This document shows positions 34,701 through 36,970 of a stretch of 36,970 nt of DNA, in pieces. The notes below the pieces were generated by a model. It saw only the letters and a list, made by a program, of their open reading frames with translations, did no database searches and had not been told where the DNA came from. This DNA is from Bacteroidota bacterium (lineage in GTDB: Bacteria > Bacteroidota > Bacteroidia > Sphingobacteriales > Sphingobacteriaceae): contig JABDBM010000033.1 of assembly GCA_013288685.1 (NCBI GenBank), positions 1,603 through 38,572 on the forward strand. Direction: 5' to 3'. A program made the translations under genes and the position numbers. Numbering within the stretch: position 1 is the stretch's first letter; every line of letters begins with the position of its first letter.

Positions 34701-35396
34701 CTGAAAAACTCTAAAAATGCGATGTTTTCCCATGGGCGTGTTAAAGGGATAATGCTAAAGGAAGTAAAGATTAAAGACAAGAAGATAGACGACCAATATC
34801 GCACGCAAAGTTTAGCTGGCGCGGGCCATGCTGACCAGGTAATGCATGCTGATGAGATTGGGAGAATAGGAGGACGACTCTCGACCAGTTTAAATGGGCG
34901 ACTCCGCGGCGTTACGTTTAATAACGGAGTGACAGGTATGTTAGTGATTGTTGATGGGGCAGAGATGCCCCTGGATTTTAATGTAGATATGTTGCCTGTA
35001 AGTCAAGTGGAAACTGTGGAGGTACTGAAATATGCGGGCACCAGTATTTATGGTATGAATGGGGCCGGAGGTGTATTGATTATCACCACCAAACAAGGCG
35101 GTGGAGAAGATATAAAAAATATAGTCTCAGTAGGTGTTTTACCCATTTGCGTTATGGGTTTTTACCGGGCCAGGGAGTTCTATTCGCCAAAATATACAGT
35201 TGCTAACGTTAACAGTAAACAAGCCGACCTTCGTTCGACCATTTTCTGGAAACCTGAAATACAAACTGATAAGGACGGCAACGCTTCGATTGAATATTTT
35301 AACGCGGATGGCACAGGCGCGTACAAGGTGGTGATTGAGGGGATTGATGATAAAGGTAATTTGGGTAGGGTGGTTTACCGGTATAAAGTGGAGTGA
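31785..35396 (+). CDS. Carboxypeptidase-regulatory-like / macroglobulin MG2 / TonB-plug fusion protein
   Basis: The protein is 1203 residues from the ATG at 31785, which places a signal peptide (IFYFLIFLLPSLCLGHA) at the N-terminus. In order it has a CarboxypepD-regulatory-like sandwich (about 37-125, ISGRVLNQADTKPVPNASVF) and a Bacteroidota-specific region (about 130-430, LGWFKDEFLGTSERASDCKI, then NSPMHFLRAALNNRL). An MG2-like domain follows (about 440-545, HPSEKVYLHLDKPYYAAGDT), then a second regulatory-like sandwich near 870-935, a TonB plug segment (about 1027-1106, ILVIVDGAEM-type and SIYGMNGAGGVLIITTKQGG) and a macroglobulin-like tail (WKPEIQTDKDG). The first two parts and the rest usually occur as separate proteins. 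There is no barrel. It is probably outer membrane or periplasmic. Function unknown. Confidence 0.8.
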   Translation: MSPLKAYYYRKDVSLKYQGIFYFLIFLLPSLCLGHASISGRVLNQADTKPVPNASVFINNATIGSNTAADGTFTLRNLKPGKYDLIVSIVGFETYNQSVTVGDVDMRLPDIILLPKTIALKEVSVQYHEDPDRQKYLGWFKDEFLGTSERASDCKIINPQMLDLQYDDSRHLLTASSVDFLEIENNALGYKVKYLLTNFSLESGDEKKIYYEGPVLFQELQGSASQQNRWKKNREEVYENSPMHFLRAALNNRLDQEGFRVQQFSVYANPERPSDSLINAKIAFYSGRKKEGDNERDSLSFWEKKSKLPKTFRKLLPFAVSTSDIITTTDKPGQYALNCDNDGIYVAYSKSHHYHLNDQINYLYNRNNTENTLVNFNSPHAFFNDNGVISNPYSLIYYGVWGLNRVAELLPVDYAPDNSPLLNGQGNLQSIINPALEKYLAVHPSEKVYLHLDKPYYAAGDTIYFKAYVTMGEMHEPSNISGVLHVILINTSNQIDQSIKLQLDSGITWGDFALPDSLPSGNYRIRAYTQWMRNDDNNGFFDQTIPIGSILKTPIFRETAKAPKPLIAKPDIQFFPEGGSLVTSIRSKITFKAIGPNGLGINVKGIIVDDENNDVCTFQSTHLGMGYFYLTPVKGKGYKAKITYPDGSQNLANLPKPDTSGAVLSINNDSIPKATVRIEANVACYQRNHNKDYTLFIYSGGLATTVTCKLDSQVLMLNILKRRLHTGVATVSLFSPEGQPLCERLFFVQNYDQLSLKVTSDKKIYTKREKVSLLLNAKNRADSTVAGHFSVTVVDESKVPFDENQGSTILNNLLLTSDLKGDVEQPNYYFADTSADATKNLDILLLTQGYRRFVWKKVLEDNSPPPAYQPEKGLEIGGKVKNLFNKPISKGTVTLIPSVSGPVLNAVTNDQGIFQFSNLVFVDSTHFILSAVNNKGRNTTKLTYFNNNTEPPIASNAFWSTKTVADTEMTIYLKNSKNAMFSHGRVKGIMLKEVKIKDKKIDDQYRTQSLAGAGHADQVMHADEIGRIGGRLSTSLNGRLRGVTFNNGVTGMLVIVDGAEMPLDFNVDMLPVSQVETVEVLKYAGTSIYGMNGAGGVLIITTKQGGGEDIKNIVSVGVLPICVMGFYRAREFYSPKYTVANVNSKQADLRSTIFWKPEIQTDKDGNASIEYFNADGTGAYKVVIEGIDDKGNLGRVVYRYKVE

Positions 35397-35478
35397 TGTA
35401 AATGTTACTTAATACAAAGGCAAGTACTTGTATGCTTTTGATAAAATACTTACTTTAGAAGCAAATCTAAATACCTGA

Positions 35479-36147
35479 ATGCTATCACCTGCCAATTACA
35501 TTAACCTCAAAATTGCATCCTCAAAATTGACTGGAAATGCTGACTCACCAATTCAAGTAGCTATAGCAGACGACCATAAATTGTTTATTAAAGGCATTGC
35601 CGGGCTTTTCAGCGACATTCCAATCCTGGAACTTTGTGCTTCTTTTTTTGACGGCCAACAACTGCTCGACTGGTATAATGGGCAAAATGCCGATATCATA
35701 CTGATGGATTTGCACATGCCTAAATTGAACGGTATCGAAGCATCTAAAGAACTATTAAGTCGCTTTCCTTTGGTAAAGATAATGGTTTTATCTGTGGATA
35801 ATACCCCCGCTGCTATACAGCGCATGAAAGACATGGGTGTTTACGCCTACCTGGTAAAAGACGCCGAACCGGATTACCTTATAGATACTATTATCAGCGT
35901 GCATAACGGTGAAAAAGTATTTTCCCCAACTGCTTCCAATGACAAAAGCATTAAAATAAAAGAACTTACCACCCGGGAAATGCAAATTTTAAAATTGTTA
36001 ATGGAAGGGAAAAACACAAAGCAAATGGCCCACGTTCTTTGCCTTAGTGCACGTACCGTAAAAAGGCACCGCGAAAATATTTTGCATGCCGTGGGTGCTA
36101 TTAACACCGCACAATTGGTGGCTATAATGAATGAACGGGGACTTTAG
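35479..36147 (+). CDS. LuxR/NarL-type response regulator
   Basis: The 222-residue protein has a receiver domain with Asp31/Asp32, phospho-acceptor Asp77 (IILMDLHMP), Ser105 and Lys127, all in place. A LuxR-type helix-turn-helix follows at 163-222 (LTTREMQILKLLMEGKNTKQMA, then LSARTVKRHRENIL). An unusual extension of about 20 residues precedes the receiver. No histidine kinase gene is in the window, so the partner is elsewhere or beyond the right edge. It lies between two C39-like/VKOR genes and may control the peptide locus. Confidence 0.93.
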   Translation: MLSPANYINLKIASSKLTGNADSPIQVAIADDHKLFIKGIAGLFSDIPILELCASFFDGQQLLDWYNGQNADIILMDLHMPKLNGIEASKELLSRFPLVKIMVLSVDNTPAAIQRMKDMGVYAYLVKDAEPDYLIDTIISVHNGEKVFSPTASNDKSIKIKELTTREMQILKLLMEGKNTKQMAHVLCLSARTVKRHRENILHAVGAINTAQLVAIMNERGL

Positions 36148-36264
36148 GAATTATTGAAGTATTAAGTTTTTGTAAATATGGCTAAAGTTATCTCAAAAAT
36201 GGTCCATTTGGCCCATTGACGGATGCCGAATAAGCACCTACCTTGGCTACATAAACAACCACCC

Positions 36265-36970
36265 ATGTTTACCTTAACCAGTTACCCTAATCCCAAAGCT
36301 GTATTGATAAAACTGCTGAAATATGCAGATATACGTATAGATGCCAATACTGTTTGCGATGAACTGGATAAACATCCTGATTACTCCAGTTTACTTGCCA
36401 TTAGCGATGTATTAACCGCATTTAACATCGACAATAATGCCTTTCACATCAGTGACGACGATTTGCCAAACGTTGAGTGTCCGTTTATTGCCCATACCAA
36501 AAAAAACGGCGGCGAATTGGTAGTGGTATCCCGGATAAATGGAAGTGATATCTATATATCCACCGGCAAGGTAGAAAAACAGAAAATCAATGCTGAAGCG
36601 TTTAAGAAGATATTTGCAGGCATCGTATTGGTGATTAAACCAGATGAAGATGCGGTATCAACCGCTACATTCAAAACCATATTGTCGTCTGCTAAAGCCC
36701 CGGCAATAACTGCTGGGCTGGTGCTGGTTTTGTCGTCAGCCGTTATTTTCCATACCGCCTTTTTGACCGGCATAAACTGGCAGGTACTGATGCTTACAGT
36801 TTTCAAAAGCGTGGGCCTTATAACTTCCATATTACTGCTGATACATTCCATCGATAGCAATAATCCGCTGGTACAGGTACTTTGCCAAAACGAAGGCAAA
36901 TCAAATTGTAACGCTATCCTATCGTCAAAAGCAGCTAAAGTATTTGAGGGACTTAGCTGGAGCGAAGTTG
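36265..36970 (+). CDS. Second C39-like / VKOR fusion protein, cut by the window edge
   Basis: From the ATG at 36265 the frame is open for 235 residues to the window end. It is a clear paralogue of the protein at 29532: HPDYSSLLAISDVLTAFNI, CPFIAHT, then the membrane helices, VLCQNEGKSNC and NAILSSKAAKVFEGLSWSEV. Loop Cys207 and Cys215 match the VKOR pair of the first copy. The C39-like part is even more degraded: Cys10 is Pro and the His position is Glu84. The CxxC and any thioredoxin domain would lie outside. The duplication suggests two substrates or two steps. Confidence 0.88.
   Translation, partial: MFTLTSYPNPKAVLIKLLKYADIRIDANTVCDELDKHPDYSSLLAISDVLTAFNIDNNAFHISDDDLPNVECPFIAHTKKNGGELVVVSRINGSDIYISTGKVEKQKINAEAFKKIFAGIVLVIKPDEDAVSTATFKTILSSAKAPAITAGLVLVLSSAVIFHTAFLTGINWQVLMLTVFKSVGLITSILLLIHSIDSNNPLVQVLCQNEGKSNCNAILSSKAAKVFEGLSWSEV

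Overview
The window looks like a chromosomal segment of a Bacteroidota bacterium, most probably a Sphingobacteriaceae member of the Mucilaginibacter/Pedobacter type. The signs are moderate GC with AT-rich spacers, almost no purine-rich Shine-Dalgarno sequences, promoter-like TTTG ... TAnnTTTG pairs, an Oar-like TonB-dependent receptor, DUF5020/DUF6526/DUF6600/DUF3892 families, and carboxypeptidase-regulatory-like/TonB-plug proteins without a barrel. No rRNA, tRNA, CRISPR array, insertion sequence or phage gene was recognised.

Layout: 1-7.6 kb holds a disrupted truA-like gene, a TMEM175-type channel and the gltBD glutamate synthase operon (minus strand). 7.9-11.2 kb is a run of small accessory genes on the plus strand: a Cys-rich mini-protein, a GNAT acetyltransferase, an NTF2-like protein, a secreted hydrolase-like protein, a ParE-type toxin-antitoxin pair and an unknown ORF. 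11.4-18.6 kb holds an outer-membrane DUF5020 protein, a membrane protein with a lectin-like C-terminus, DUF3892, a CYTH/CHAD pair, DUF1761, a repeat-rich DUF6600 lipoprotein and DUF6526. 18.9-25.2 kb is metabolic and housekeeping: aldo/keto reductase, a lipoprotein, a YciI-like protein, galactokinase, a SpoU RNA methyltransferase, a YafQ-type toxin-antitoxin pair and dihydrolipoyl dehydrogenase. 25.7-29.0 kb is a large TonB-dependent receptor closed by a perfect terminator.

The most unusual part is 29.5 kb to the right edge. A fusion of a degenerate C39-peptidase-like domain, a VKOR domain and a thioredoxin domain (29532-31151) is followed by a tiny gene for a peptide with a double-glycine leader and a six-cysteine core (31271-31492). 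Next come a 1203-residue fusion of a carboxypeptidase-regulatory-like family with a macroglobulin/TonB-plug family, a LuxR-type response regulator, and a second C39-like/VKOR paralogue that runs off the window. I infer a system that makes and exports a disulfide-bonded, RiPP- or bacteriocin-like peptide: the VKOR/thioredoxin protein would install disulfides and the C39-like domain may recognise the leader. The transporter and leader protease expected for this would lie beyond the right edge.

A second theme is the intergenic DNA. Several gene ends, especially convergent ones, carry imperfect palindromes built from short repeated words. In one case a complete toxin-antitoxin module sits between the two arms. 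All assignments come from reading the sequence by eye; no database search was run.
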